Below the pieces are notes generated by a model that worked only from the letters and a program-made list of their open reading frames with translations, did not search any database and was not told where the DNA came from. From Flammeovirgaceae bacterium UBA6059 (GTDB lineage Bacteria > Bacteroidota > Bacteroidia > Cytophagales > Cyclobacteriaceae): a DNA stretch of 64,000 nt. The stretch spans positions 33,089 to 97,088 of the forward strand of contig DIYH01000015.1 of assembly GCA_002435755.1 (NCBI GenBank), in the 5' to 3' direction. Made by a program: the position numbers and the translations under genes. Positions 1 through 7,823 of this stretch are shown one piece after another. Within the stretch, counting starts at the first letter, position 1. Each line of letters starts with the position of its first letter.

Positions 1-326
1 TCGAGTCTACCAATTGGATAGGAATACTTCACGAGTACGATCGATTGTTAGAGATCGATGATACCAGTATTGTGAGGCTCAACAGAGCTGTGGTTGTTGC
101 CAAAGTGGAAGGTGCTGGTCAGGCACTTGCTCAACTTGAAGAGATTGATGACCTGAACGACTATCATCTATATCATTCGGTGAAGGCAGACCTGCAAACC
201 CAGCTTATGCAGTATTTGGCCGCTATTGACTCACTCCAATGTGCCTATAAACTCGCAATCATTCCAGCCGAGAAAGTGCTTATAAAAAAAAGAATGGCCA
301 ATTGTAAAAAGAAAATTCAAAACTAA
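1..326 (+). CDS. ECF-type RNA polymerase sigma factor, C-terminal part (5' end outside window)
   Basis: This is the end of a gene that begins upstream of the window; the frame is open from base 3 and stops with TAA at 324-326. A TTG at 45 could be mistaken for a start, but the residues before it (NWIGILHEYDRLL) continue the same family pattern. The pattern 'YDRLL..D.S..VRLNRAVVVAKVEG...AL..L' followed by 'DYHLYHSVKADL' is typical of the C-terminal helical (DUF6596/TPR-like) extension of ECF42-type sigma factors. These are usually encoded next to YCII/DGPF-domain proteins, and one follows 57 bp downstream. The sigma-2 and sigma-4 regions are not in the window. Family call is by motif and context. 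Confidence 0.8.
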   Translation, partial: ESTNWIGILHEYDRLLEIDDTSIVRLNRAVVVAKVEGAGQALAQLEEIDDLNDYHLYHSVKADLQTQLMQYLAAIDSLQCAYKLAIIPAEKVLIKKRMANCKKKIQN

Positions 327-383
327 TGTCCCTGCCTACTGTCTTTGTGTGTCTTGGCTCTTTAATCATTTAAAACAAGTAAC

Positions 384-737
384 ATGAAAGATTTTTTATT
401 GATCATCAAAACCGAAGGCAGTGTATGGTCTGACTTATCACCAGACGCTTTACAGCGACATATGCAGCAAGGCGGCCAGTACATTAGTAAACTCATGGAA
501 GAGGGTAAGTTGAAAAATGCCAACCCAATCGATAAGGGCAGCCGGATCATTACCGAGGAAAAAGGAACTATCAAAGACGGTCCGTTCAATGAAGGTAAAG
601 AACTTGTTGCTGGCTACTTCCATATTGTTGCCACAGATATTGACGAGGCTGTAGCTATCGCAAAAGGCAATCCGATCTTCGAAGACATTCCTACGCAGAT
701 TGAAGTACATCCACTGATGCCGGTAGGTGGGGAGTAA
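384..737 (+). CDS. YCII-related (DGPF domain) protein
   Basis: A 117-aa protein, the usual length for a single-domain YCII-related protein. The diagnostic DGPF tetrapeptide is at residues 65-68, followed by 'E.KELVAGYFHIVATDIDEAVAIAKGNP', the typical second half of the ferredoxin-like fold. The biochemical function of the family is not settled. It is repeatedly found next to ECF42 sigma factors, as here (57 bp after the sigma gene, same strand), so the two probably form one unit in which the DGPF protein is the regulated partner; that role is inference. The ATG at 384 gives the canonical N-terminus 'MKDFLLIIK'. Confidence 0.88.
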   Translation: MKDFLLIIKTEGSVWSDLSPDALQRHMQQGGQYISKLMEEGKLKNANPIDKGSRIITEEKGTIKDGPFNEGKELVAGYFHIVATDIDEAVAIAKGNPIFEDIPTQIEVHPLMPVGGE

Positions 738-756
738 GATTTCCCCTAACTGACGA

Positions 757-867
757 ACTGACTCAAAAGTAATTGTTTCCATCTTGCTGTCTCACATTGC
801 ACCTATCGAAACGTGTCGATTATAACAATAAGTGAGGTCTCGACAAGCTTATCACTTTTGAGTCAGT
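757..867. repeat. Long-loop perfect 14-bp inverted repeat between convergent genes
   Basis: ACTGACTCAAAAGT at 757-770 is repeated as its exact reverse complement at 854-867, and 17 of 20 positions match if the arms are extended. The 83-bp interior contains a small hairpin (ATCGA/TCGAT near 817-832). It sits between the convergent YCII gene and pgk. The loop is too long for a simple intrinsic terminator and there is no T-run after either arm. It could be a bidirectional RNA structure or a tiny element of the MITE kind. Confidence 0.55.
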
Positions 868-903
868 CCCTTGATTTCTATTCTTTTACAGTGGTATTCT
901 TTA

Positions 904-2088
904 CTATTCCAAGGCAGCAACGCCTGGAAGTACCTTCCCTTCCATATACTCCAATAGGGCACCACCGCCGGTAGAGACATAGCTCACTTTGTCACCGTAT
1001 CCGAGTTGGTTGACAGCTGCAGCTGAGTCACCTCCACCGATAAGCGAGAAGCCCCCATTCTCTGTAGCTGCCACCACAGCGTTAGCCACACTTTTTGTCC
1101 CCTCAGCAAAGTTGCTCATTTCAAATACACCCATCGGGCCATTCCACAATACAGTTTTGGATGAACTTATTGCCTTGGAGAATACTTCTCTCGCTTCCGG
1201 TCCGATATCCAGACCCATCCAGCCGTCTTCGATAGCATGGTTATTAGCAATCTTGGTGTTAGCACTATTATCAAAGGCATCTGCCACTACCGAGTCTATA
1301 GGTAAGAGTAGCTCAACCCCAAGGTCTTTTGCTTTTTGGATCAGTGACTTTGCCAGGTCTAGCTTGTCCTCCTCAACGAGTGAGTTGCCGATTTGACCAC
1401 CCATCGCTTTAAAGAAAGTATAAGACATACCACCGCCAATGATCAGGTTGTCTACTTTGTCCAGTAGCCTTTCGATGATCAATATCTTATCAGAAATTTT
1501 TGCTCCGCCCATGATGGCAGTATATGGCTTAGCTGCTTGGTCCAGCACTTTTTGAGCATTCTCGATCTCTGCTTGCATCACATAGCCGCAGACCTTATCA
1601 GTAAAGAACTTAGCAGCGATAGTAGTTGATGCATGGGCCCTGTGTGCAGTACCAAAAGCATCGTTGACATAAACATCACCCAAACTCGCCAGCTTCTCAG
1701 CAAAAGCTTCATCACCCTTAGTCTCTTCTTTATAGAATCGAGTGTTTTCCAACAGTAATACTTCTCCAGAACGCAGAGAAGCGGCCTTTTCTTTAGCTTG
1801 CTCTCCTACACAGTCGTCTGCAAACTTGACATCCGTTCCAAACCTGTCAGAGAGTTCTTTGACGAGATGTTGTAGTGAAAACTTGTGCTCTGGTCCGGTC
1901 TTAGGTCGGCCCAAATGGCTCATCAGTATGGCAGATCCTCCGTCATCAAGTATCTTCTTGATGGTGGGCACAGCAGCCTTGATGCGTGTGAAGTCTGTGA
2001 TCTCAAAATCGGCATTTAAGGGGACATTGAAATCCACTCTTACCAATGCTTTTTTACCTGCGAAATTGTAGCTATCAACTGTTTTCAT
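904..2088 (-). CDS. pgk: Phosphoglycerate kinase
   Basis: Cytosolic glycolytic enzyme that transfers phosphate between 1,3-bisphosphoglycerate and ADP. At 394 aa it has normal bacterial length. The N-terminal domain begins 'KKALVRVDFNVPL' and carries 'SHLGRPK' and 'LLLENTRFYKEE'; the hinge 'AIMGGAKISDKI' and the C-terminal nucleotide-binding stretch 'LIGGGDSAAAVNQLG' are intact, as is 'WNGPMGVFE'. It is probably monocistronic: the upstream gene sua5 on the same strand ends 88 bp before its start, and the gene downstream is convergent. No truncation is seen. Confidence 0.98.
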   Translation of the reverse strand: MKTVDSYNFAGKKALVRVDFNVPLNADFEITDFTRIKAAVPTIKKILDDGGSAILMSHLGRPKTGPEHKFSLQHLVKELSDRFGTDVKFADDCVGEQAKEKAASLRSGEVLLLENTRFYKEETKGDEAFAEKLASLGDVYVNDAFGTAHRAHASTTIAAKFFTDKVCGYVMQAEIENAQKVLDQAAKPYTAIMGGAKISDKILIIERLLDKVDNLIIGGGMSYTFFKAMGGQIGNSLVEEDKLDLAKSLIQKAKDLGVELLLPIDSVVADAFDNSANTKIANNHAIEDGWMGLDIGPEAREVFSKAISSSKTVLWNGPMGVFEMSNFAEGTKSVANAVVAATENGGFSLIGGGDSAAAVNQLGYGDKVSYVSTGGGALLEYMEGKVLPGVAALE

Positions 2089-2176
2089 ATCCTTCGATTT
2101 AGGTGCCGAAAATCGGACAAGAAGAGAGTAATTACAAAGGAAAAACGAATTTATTTAGCTGATAACGATTGCGTTA

Positions 2177-3133
2177 TCAATGGGCTGAAGCTCTTGTCAA
2201 CCTGTCGTTGATAGCTTTGCCCAAACCCTCGTCAGGGAAGTGCTCCGTCAGTATAATATCGACCGGCAGATCATCGAGTTTGCGTAGTGCACTGAAGAGG
2301 TTTCTAGCTGCTTCGTTGAGGTCCCTGTTTTGCGATAGCGCCATCTGACGTGCCGGATCAACTCCAGGAAAATGATCAATATAACTGATGACACCAATGT
2401 GCTGGTCACTATGCTCTTTGATCAGTTCAGGTATGTTACCAATCAAAACAGGTTTCTTTGGTGCATAATGGGACTTCAGCATGCCTGGTGCGGTAGGGTT
2501 AGAGCTTTGATTGAGATGAACTTTGACAGGTCCGATCAAAGCCTCTATCTCTTCAATTCGCTTGCCCCCAAGCCGGTACACTGTGGGTTGTCCATTGACA
2601 AAACCAATGATGGTTGACTCGATCCCCACCTCACAATCCCCACCATCCAGTATGTAAGGTACCTGATCCCTAAGCTGGTCTTGTACATGCTTGGCTGTGG
2701 TGGGTGAGATGTAGCCAAAGGGGTTCGCGCTAGGTGCTGCCAGGGGAAAATCCAATGTTGACAATAGCTCTAGGGTAAGTTGATGATTGGGTATTCTAAA
2801 GGCTACTTCATCCAACCCTGAAGTTGTCAAAGACGGTATGAGAGGCTTCTTAGGCAGTAGTACGGTCAACGGCCCTGGCCAGAAAGCGCTAGCTAAAGTT
2901 TCGACCTCCGAAGGTATGTCAAGTACATATTGAGCCATCTTTTCCAGACTACTGATATGGCATATAAGCGGATCGAATGCAGGCCTGTTCTTGGCTTTAA
3001 AGATCTTAACGACTATGTCATCTCGAAGGGCATTTCCTGCCAATCCATACACTGTCTCCGTAGGTATGGCGACAATATTACCCGACTTGAGGAGTTTACT
3101 TGCCTTGAGGATATCCTTACCAATGGATGCCAT
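2177..3133 (-). CDS. sua5: L-threonylcarbamoyladenylate synthase (Sua5 type)
   Basis: Makes L-threonylcarbamoyl-AMP from threonine, bicarbonate and ATP, the first step of t6A37 formation in ANN-decoding tRNAs. At 318 aa it is the long Sua5 form: an N-terminal YrdC domain (about residues 10-205, with 'IPTETVYGLAGNA', 'KAKNRPAFDPLICH', 'APSANPFG') followed by a linker 'PTAPGMLKSHYAPKKPV' and the smaller Sua5 C-terminal domain. 'GIESTIIGF' and 'VYRLGGKRIEEIE' are also typical. It lies upstream of pgk on the same strand, 88 bp away. An 8-bp palindrome (2160-2167/2172-2179) overlaps the stop codon, without a T-tract. Confidence 0.95.
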   Translation of the reverse strand: MASIGKDILKASKLLKSGNIVAIPTETVYGLAGNALRDDIVVKIFKAKNRPAFDPLICHISSLEKMAQYVLDIPSEVETLASAFWPGPLTVLLPKKPLIPSLTTSGLDEVAFRIPNHQLTLELLSTLDFPLAAPSANPFGYISPTTAKHVQDQLRDQVPYILDGGDCEVGIESTIIGFVNGQPTVYRLGGKRIEEIEALIGPVKVHLNQSSNPTAPGMLKSHYAPKKPVLIGNIPELIKEHSDQHIGVISYIDHFPGVDPARQMALSQNRDLNEAARNLFSALRKLDDLPVDIILTEHFPDEGLGKAINDRLTRASAH

Positions 3134-3160
3134 AGTTGCAGCGAATGTACGATCTTTTGC

Positions 3161-3190
3161 TTGACAAACTCAATGCAAAATATATATTTG
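3161..3190 (+). promoter_or_regulatory. Bacteroidota-type promoter for the small membrane gene
   Basis: TTG at 3161-3163 and TATATTTG at 3183-3190, separated by 19 bp, match the -33/-7 promoter pattern (TTTG or TTG, N19-21, TAnnTTTG) known for the primary sigma factor of Bacteroidota. The -7 box ends 16 bp before the ATG at 3207, giving a short leader. It lies in the divergent gap between sua5 and the small ORF. Confidence 0.55.
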
Positions 3191-3206
3191 CTCAAACGAG
3201 AAAACT

Positions 3207-3368
3207 ATGAGCAGTAGAACTAAATCCACCCTCAAAATCATCTCTATTTTGATCGTTGTAGTGGTATTGCTGGGCAGGTTCGGCATTGTAGTAATACCAG
3301 CCTTGGCACCTTATATTTTCTGGCTACTGATCATTGCCTTTATTCTGCTTTTCCTTTCGACACTTTAG
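3207..3368 (+). CDS. Small two-helix membrane protein, unknown function
   Basis: A 53-aa ORF starting ATG at 3207 and ending TAG at 3366-3368. The first ten residues are polar and basic (MSSRTKSTLK), then come two hydrophobic runs, roughly residues 11-22 (ISILIVVVVLL) and 25-51, split by 'GRFGIVVIPALAPY'. That gives a helical hairpin in the inner membrane. A well-formed promoter lies directly upstream, which is the main argument that it is a real gene. It is divergent from sua5 and 51 bp ahead of the AraC regulator. I do not recognise a family. Confidence 0.5.
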   Translation: MSSRTKSTLKIISILIVVVVLLGRFGIVVIPALAPYIFWLLIIAFILLFLSTL

Positions 3369-3419
3369 CTACCACAAGGATTAGACTACTGATACACCTG
3401 ACGCACTTTTTGACCATGC

Positions 3420-4133
3420 ATGAAGGTAGCTGAATTTGATATCAATCAAGGGATATACAAGTTTGAGCTAGATGGTTTCGATAGCCAGCTACATACCCAT
3501 CCTGCACTGGAGATAGTCATAGCCACGCATGGAGAATTCTCTTTACAAACCTTGAATGGAAGCTCGGCTGGATTGAAGCTTGCCATCATAGATCGCAACA
3601 TTGTACATAGTATCAGATCAGTAGGCTGTAAGCTACAGTTGGCAATGCTGGAGTTGACTACAAGAAGTGTACAATCCATGATCTCTGAGTATGATATACA
3701 TCTCGAAAATGGGGTGTACATGACCACCCAGAGTTTGGGAGCAAAAGAGTTGTATGACAGTCTTGTTGACAGGATGACCCGGCAGGCATTTGAGCTTCAG
3801 TACGATGAGCGGGTCTTAGAGTGCTTAAGACTCCTTGGAGATAGTGATATCACCTATCAAGTTATGATACAAACCTTGAAATCACAGACCCAACTATCGG
3901 AGGGTAGAATATCACATTTGTTTACCCAGGAAGTTGGTGTTTCGCTTAAGAAATACCTGGTATGGTCGCGCCTTAAGAGGACCATCAGGTCAGTTTTGGA
4001 TAATAAGGAAAGCCTCTTTTCTGCTTCAGTGAGATGTGGCTTTCATGATCAGGCTCATTTGAGCAAGGCCTTCAAGGAAATGCTCGGCATCAGCCCATCA
4101 CAGGTCTACAACAGCAGAATCATACAAGAATAG
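3420..4133 (+). CDS. AraC-family transcriptional regulator
   Basis: A 237-aa DNA-binding regulator. The N-terminal part (about 1-110) looks like a small cupin sensor ('LHTHPALEIVIATHGEFSL'). The C-terminal part (about 135-235) is the double helix-turn-helix: 'SEGRISHLFTQEVGVSLKKYLVWSRLKR' and 'FSASVRCGFHDQAHLSKAFKEMLGISPSQV', the latter being the conserved AraC signature. The ATG at 3420 is used because the ATG at 3416 reaches a stop after five codons. The ligand and target are unknown; the acetyltransferase 45 bp downstream on the same strand may be co-transcribed. Confidence 0.9.
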   Translation: MKVAEFDINQGIYKFELDGFDSQLHTHPALEIVIATHGEFSLQTLNGSSAGLKLAIIDRNIVHSIRSVGCKLQLAMLELTTRSVQSMISEYDIHLENGVYMTTQSLGAKELYDSLVDRMTRQAFELQYDERVLECLRLLGDSDITYQVMIQTLKSQTQLSEGRISHLFTQEVGVSLKKYLVWSRLKRTIRSVLDNKESLFSASVRCGFHDQAHLSKAFKEMLGISPSQVYNSRIIQE

Positions 4134-4178
4134 TATTTTAAGAATCTTGACCTTTGTCTCTCGAAAGTCAGTAAAGAG

Positions 4179-4649
4179 ATGGATACAAACGTTCGAAAGG
4201 TTGAACAGGCAGATATAGCCACACTTAAACTTGTCATTGATTCAAGTGAGCTATTCCCTTCGAAAATGCTTGATAATATGATTTCAAGCTACTTCAATGA
4301 CCCTCAAAGTCAGGACATCTGGCTTACCAGGGATGATCAGAGTGGTAAACCTGTGGCGATCGTTTTCTGCGCGCCTGAGAAAATGACCGATGGTACTTAC
4401 AACCTATACCTCATAGCTGTAGATGGCAAACAAAGAGGTCGGGGGATTGGAGCGGAATTGATGGGATACTTAGAAGATAAGCTAAACAAGGATGGTGTTA
4501 GGGTATTGATTGTAGAGACTTCAGGACTTCCGGAATTCGAGCAAACAAGACGTTTTTATGCTAAGCTTGATTATCAACAAGAAGCAGTTATAAGAGATTT
4601 CTATTCAGAAGGGGAGGACAAGGTGGTTTTCTGGAAGAAGCTGAATTGA
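4179..4649 (+). CDS. GNAT-family N-acetyltransferase
   Basis: A 156-aa single-domain acetyl-CoA-dependent acetyltransferase. The acetyl-CoA binding motif A is visible as 'LYLIAVDGKQRGRGIGAELMGYLEDKL' in the middle, with the R/Q-x-x-G-x-G/A core 'RGRGIG', and motif B as 'VETSGLPEFEQTRRFYAKLDYQQEAVIRDFY'. The substrate cannot be told from sequence. It lies 45 bp after the AraC regulator on the same strand, so co-transcription is plausible. Cytosolic. Confidence 0.88.
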   Translation: MDTNVRKVEQADIATLKLVIDSSELFPSKMLDNMISSYFNDPQSQDIWLTRDDQSGKPVAIVFCAPEKMTDGTYNLYLIAVDGKQRGRGIGAELMGYLEDKLNKDGVRVLIVETSGLPEFEQTRRFYAKLDYQQEAVIRDFYSEGEDKVVFWKKLN

Positions 4650-4660
4650 TAGCAGAAAGA

Positions 4661-5371
4661 TCAGTTTCCACAGTTTTCTTCGATGGCGTCCTTGGCGTCA
4701 CCATGGCCCATGCGTTGGGCGGTTTGAAGGGTCAGACAACCCTCTTCTCGATTGTCGACCTGGAGTTGGGCCAGTCCTAGCCAAAAGAAGGCAGGGGCGT
4801 AGTTGCTGTTAAACTGGATAGAAGTTTTGAGATTAGCGATAGCCTCTTCGAATTTGTCTAGTAAAAACTGTGTTTTGGCCAGATTGAAATAGGTAAATGC
4901 ATTTTTATCATCTAGTTGTAGTGCATACCTGAAATCAGCTGCGGCCTGCTCATATTGTTCTACTCTGTAAAACACATTGCCACGGTTGATGTATAGATCA
5001 GTCACGTCAGCCTTGAGCAGTATGGCTTCATCGTAGTCGTTGAGTGCGCCTTGTAGGTCGGACATTTCTAATAGAGCATTGCCACGGTTATAGAAGTAGC
5101 GATAGTCCCGACTATTAGCATTCAGCGCAGCGGTGAAGTCTTTAGCAGCCTGCCCATATTGACCTTTTTCTAGCTTCGATACACCTCTCATGTTCAGGGC
5201 TTCTTCATCCTGCTGATCATTAGCGATAGCCTGATCGAGATAGCTGATGGCCTTATCAAAATCACTACTACCCATGGCTTCCCTTGCTGCAGTTTTCAAC
5301 TCCTGATTTGAAGGCTGACAGCCGAGTATTAGGCAGACAAGACTGATCGTTAGTAGCAAGTGACTGTTCAT
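4661..5371 (-). CDS. TPR-repeat lipoprotein
   Basis: A 236-aa lipoprotein. I chose the internal ATG at 5371 rather than the first possible start at 5488, because it gives a clean lipoprotein signal: 'MNSHLLLTISLVCLILGC' with the lipobox LILGC and Cys at residue 18. The rest is TPR repeats ('AISYLDQAIANDQQDEEALNMRG', 'AAKDFTAALNANSRDYRYFYNRG', 'ALNDYDEAILLKADVTDLYINRG', 'AAADFRYALQLDDKNAFTYFNLA', 'AIANLKTSIQFNSNYAPAFFWLG'). The C-terminus has two cysteines (EGCLTL, IEENCGN). It is divergent from the methyltransferase with 54 bp between starts. Probably a protein-protein scaffold in the envelope. Confidence 0.88.
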   Translation of the reverse strand: MNSHLLLTISLVCLILGCQPSNQELKTAAREAMGSSDFDKAISYLDQAIANDQQDEEALNMRGVSKLEKGQYGQAAKDFTAALNANSRDYRYFYNRGNALLEMSDLQGALNDYDEAILLKADVTDLYINRGNVFYRVEQYEQAAADFRYALQLDDKNAFTYFNLAKTQFLLDKFEEAIANLKTSIQFNSNYAPAFFWLGLAQLQVDNREEGCLTLQTAQRMGHGDAKDAIEENCGN

Positions 5372-5425
5372 GCCACAAATATAGTTGGCGGCTAACCATA
5401 TAGGCCGGTAGGCGTGTAATAGTTT

Positions 5426-6085
5426 ATGTATAAGATAGCTCTGACCTTGTTCTTTTGTGCTGCACAGACATTTGCGGTAGTAGCGCAAAACATCTACAGC
5501 GAATCAAAGTGGGCTGAGCGCGACAAGTGGCAGCAGCCTGAGCGCATCATTGGTCTTCTGAAGATAGGAAAGGGTAGCTCTGTGGCTGATATAGGCTCAC
5601 ACCAGGGATATATGACGGTGAAGTTGGCTGCTGCTGTGGGTGCTGTAGGCAAAGTGTACGCAGTGGATGTGGACCAGTACCAACTTGACAATCTGAAAGA
5701 GAATCTGGCTAGTCGCGAAATCACTAATGTGGAGGTGATAAAGGGGGACTATGACAATCCACACCTACCGGAAAATGAATTGGATGCCGTGTTGATACTG
5801 GATACGTATCATGAGATAGATGACTACATGACGGTGCTAGAGCACATCAGTAAGGCGCTCAGGAATGGTGGATTATTGGTGATAGCCGAGCCTGTATCTG
5901 ATGAAAGGAGAGGGTTGCCCAGGGACCAGCAAACAGCCAGGCATGAAATAGACTACAAGTGGGTGGAGGAGGAGTTGATGGAAGCCGGCTTTGAGATCAA
6001 GTATTCAAAAGATCCATTTATCGACAGGACTGAGCCGAAAGGAGATAAACTTTGGGCAGTGGTGGCCCAGAAGGCAATTAACTAG
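5426..6085 (+). CDS. Exported class I SAM-dependent methyltransferase
   Basis: A 219-aa protein with a signal peptide 'MYKIALTLFFCAAQTFAVVAQ' followed by a Rossmann-fold methyltransferase domain. Motif I is 'SSVADIGSHQGYMTVKLA', the acidic loop is 'VYAVDVDQYQLDNLK', and the post-I region is 'LDAVLILDTYHEIDDY' with 'LRNGGLLVIAEP'. Such signal-bearing methyltransferases are common in Bacteroidota, but the substrate is unknown, and access to SAM outside the cytosol is unexplained. It is divergent from the TPR lipoprotein and convergent with the small membrane protein at 6207. Confidence 0.85.
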   Translation: MYKIALTLFFCAAQTFAVVAQNIYSESKWAERDKWQQPERIIGLLKIGKGSSVADIGSHQGYMTVKLAAAVGAVGKVYAVDVDQYQLDNLKENLASREITNVEVIKGDYDNPHLPENELDAVLILDTYHEIDDYMTVLEHISKALRNGGLLVIAEPVSDERRGLPRDQQTARHEIDYKWVEEELMEAGFEIKYSKDPFIDRTEPKGDKLWAVVAQKAIN

Positions 6086-6102
6086 AGTGATTTGTTGGAC
6101 AA

Positions 6103-6188
6103 CTTTTCAAAGCTGTAATGCTGACAATATCGATACATCTTTGAAAAGCCGTCCGACGAATGATCCCTCTTATTTTAGAGGTCATTCG
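6103..6188 (+). terminator. Two hairpins in a convergent gap
   Basis: CTTTTCAAAG (6103-6112) pairs perfectly with CTTTGAAAAG (6139-6148), and CGAATGA (6157-6163) pairs with TCATTCG (6182-6188) with further CCTC/GAGG pairing inside. They lie between convergent genes ending at 6085 and 6207. Neither has a clear T-run, so a terminator role is only likely from position. Confidence 0.35.
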
Positions 6189-6206
6189 ACTAAAGGAATA
6201 AGTGAA

Positions 6207-6539
6207 TTACAGCAATAGGATCAAAAGAAGGATGATAATGATGATCGCTCCAGTGGATAGATAAATGCCACTACTTGCCATTGCTTTATTTTCTTTTTTG
6301 ATGTCACGAAGCTCCTTTTTCACGTCCTTCTTCTCAGCCTTGCTCATACTTGACATGTCCATAGCGTTGAGTTCTTGCACCCTCGCTTCGAGTTGTTCGA
6401 CACGTTCTGCAATCTCTGTTTCCGACATTGACTTTATTTGCTGAGCACTGAGCGGCTCAATTTTATCTGCCTTAGCAGTGATGACGAGTGAGCCAACAAA
6501 GAACATGGCCATGACGAATCTGATAGTGTAGTTTTTCAT
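6207..6539 (-). CDS. Small envelope protein, signal peptide + coiled coil + C-terminal membrane helix (paralogue 1)
   Basis: A 110-aa protein from the ATG at 6539 (the longer frame to 6656 has no sensible N-terminus). It has a signal peptide 'MKNYTIRFVMAMFFVGSLV...AKA', a charged helical middle ('SETEIAERVEQLEARVQELNAMD' and 'KAEKKDVKKELRDIKKENK'), and a C-terminal hydrophobic run 'GIYLSTGAIIIIILLLILLL' that should anchor it. It is a clear tandem paralogue of the gene at 6700-7035: the middle and the tail are nearly identical. The function is unknown; the architecture suggests a helical hairpin projecting from the membrane. Confidence 0.78.
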   Translation of the reverse strand: MKNYTIRFVMAMFFVGSLVITAKADKIEPLSAQQIKSMSETEIAERVEQLEARVQELNAMDMSSMSKAEKKDVKKELRDIKKENKAMASSGIYLSTGAIIIIILLLILLL

Positions 6540-6644
6540 TTGCTTTAATTGATTTAGATGAATTAGCTCGTGATTAAATATCGTCAAGTTACTTGAAATA
6601 CCCGCCATACTGCCTGATGATTTGATCACGAGTGTCAGGACATT

Positions 6645-6676
6645 GAAAAAGGTCATCTGTTTGTACAGATGACCTT
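6645..6676 (-). terminator. Rho-independent terminator of the 6700-7035 gene
   Basis: A perfect 11-bp stem AAGGTCATCTG (6649-6659) and CAGATGACCTT (6666-6676), extendable by one pair, with a 4-6 nt loop. On the minus strand the stem is followed directly by TTTTT (6646-6650). It separates the two tandem paralogues, so each probably has its own transcript. Confidence 0.82.
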
Positions 6677-6699
6677 CAAAGTGTTTGTGATAAGTGAGC

Positions 6700-7035
6700 T
6701 TAGGTCAATAAGATCAATAACAAGATGATGATGATGATGGCACCCACAGAGAGGTAAACTCCTCCCGATAGGAACTCATTTTGTTTTTTGATCTCACGAA
6801 GCTCCTTTTTGATATCGCGCTTTTCCGCTTTAGTCAATGATGATAAGTCCATTGCATTGATCTCTTGTACACGAGACTCTAACAGTTCCAGCCTTTCAGC
6901 CACCTCTGTTTCTGACAATGCCTGCAGTTGCTTTTTGTTCATAGGTGTGACCTCAGCAGCCGAGCTTTGATGACCTAGAGTTGTCGCTACTGCAAATAAG
7001 GCTATGGCGAAAAATTTCGAAAAGTAATGCTTCAT
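6700..7035 (-). CDS. Small envelope protein, signal peptide + coiled coil + C-terminal membrane helix (paralogue 2)
   Basis: A 111-aa protein with the same plan as its downstream neighbour: signal peptide 'MKHYFSKFFAIALFAVATTL', a charged amphipathic stretch ('LSETEVAERLELLESRVQEI', 'MDLSSLTKAEKRDIKKEL'), and the terminal membrane run 'GVYLSVGAIIIIILLLILLT'. About two thirds of the mature residues match paralogue 1 when aligned by eye, and the repeat core 'NAMDxSSxxKAEK' is shared. It ends at a strong terminator. The function is unknown; the pair looks like a recent local duplication that has kept both copies. Confidence 0.8.
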   Translation of the reverse strand: MKHYFSKFFAIALFAVATTLGHQSSAAEVTPMNKKQLQALSETEVAERLELLESRVQEINAMDLSSLTKAEKRDIKKELREIKKQNEFLSGGVYLSVGAIIIIILLLILLT

Positions 7036-7119
7036 CTTAGAATGTAGTTTTATTGATAATGAGTTTATTCCTGACGCAAGGTTGCTATATCAAGTGAAAA
7101 ATACCAAACCCCTATGTGA

Positions 7120-7680
7120 TTATTCGTAGTTGTACCCTCCGGGATCGTCTTCAAGTGTCACTCCGAGCGATAATACTATCCGATTCACAAAATTGAAGTA
7201 GGCAATGACCAATGTGGCATCAAGGATCGCTCTATCCGAAAACCCATGTACCTTTAGAGGTGCGATGAGCGATTCATCATTAGCTCGCTCAGGATGTCGA
7301 GTGACTATATCGGCATAGTCGCACATGGCTAATTCGACTTCACTCAAGCCGGCATGGTGATAATCGCTACGAAGTTGTTCAACTCTTTGAGCTTCCTGCC
7401 AGTAACTTTTGACTGCCTCCATGTGATGGACCTGGCAGTACTCGCATTGATTGGCCTTCGAGACAATCACAGCCATCATCTCTCTATGTACTCGCTTGAT
7501 GGGAGACTCACCAAACATGATGGTCATGTAGAGGTCCATATGTCTGGTGATCGATTCAGGATTGAGACTTTGGATCATATGTACATCGGCAATCTTGCCA
7601 CGACTTTTGATCAAGCCGTCATAGATCTCCCTAAGCTCACCTTTAGCTGATTCCGGAAGTATCGTTTCAATTAATGCCAT
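7120..7680 (-). CDS. AhpD-like / carboxymuconolactone decarboxylase family protein (peroxidase-related)
   Basis: A 186-aa all-helical protein. It keeps the AhpD catalytic arrangement: Glu67, Cys79-x2-Cys82 and His86 (E-x11-C-x2-C-x3-H, 'QCEYCQVHH'). In the family these residues reduce peroxides with the redox-active Cys pair. The length and the C-terminal 'IAYFNFVNRIVLSLGVTLEDD' fit the 'uncharacterised peroxidase-related enzyme' subfamily rather than the short AhpD of mycobacteria. It stands alone: the genes on either side lie more than 80 bp away. Cytosolic. Confidence 0.88.
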   Translation of the reverse strand: MALIETILPESAKGELREIYDGLIKSRGKIADVHMIQSLNPESITRHMDLYMTIMFGESPIKRVHREMMAVIVSKANQCEYCQVHHMEAVKSYWQEAQRVEQLRSDYHHAGLSEVELAMCDYADIVTRHPERANDESLIAPLKVHGFSDRAILDATLVIAYFNFVNRIVLSLGVTLEDDPGGYNYE

Positions 7681-7823
7681 ACTGCAAGGTTAGAACTTTA
7701 AAACTGCTTGCAAAAGCTTGATTGTCTGAAAGGATCGTAGTGGCCTGTGTAAACCAGGATGATCATGTACGAAGGTTTAAGAATTGCGCGATATATTCTT
7801 TCTAATGGTTGGGATGATGAAAA

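Noticed and set aside
450..782. Minus-strand 110-aa ORF over the YCII gene
   Set aside because: Fully overlapped by the well-supported YCII gene on the other strand and without any motif.
2160..2179. 8-bp palindrome at the sua5 stop codon as a terminator
   Set aside because: The hairpin lies within the stop codon and is not followed by a T-run on the minus strand.
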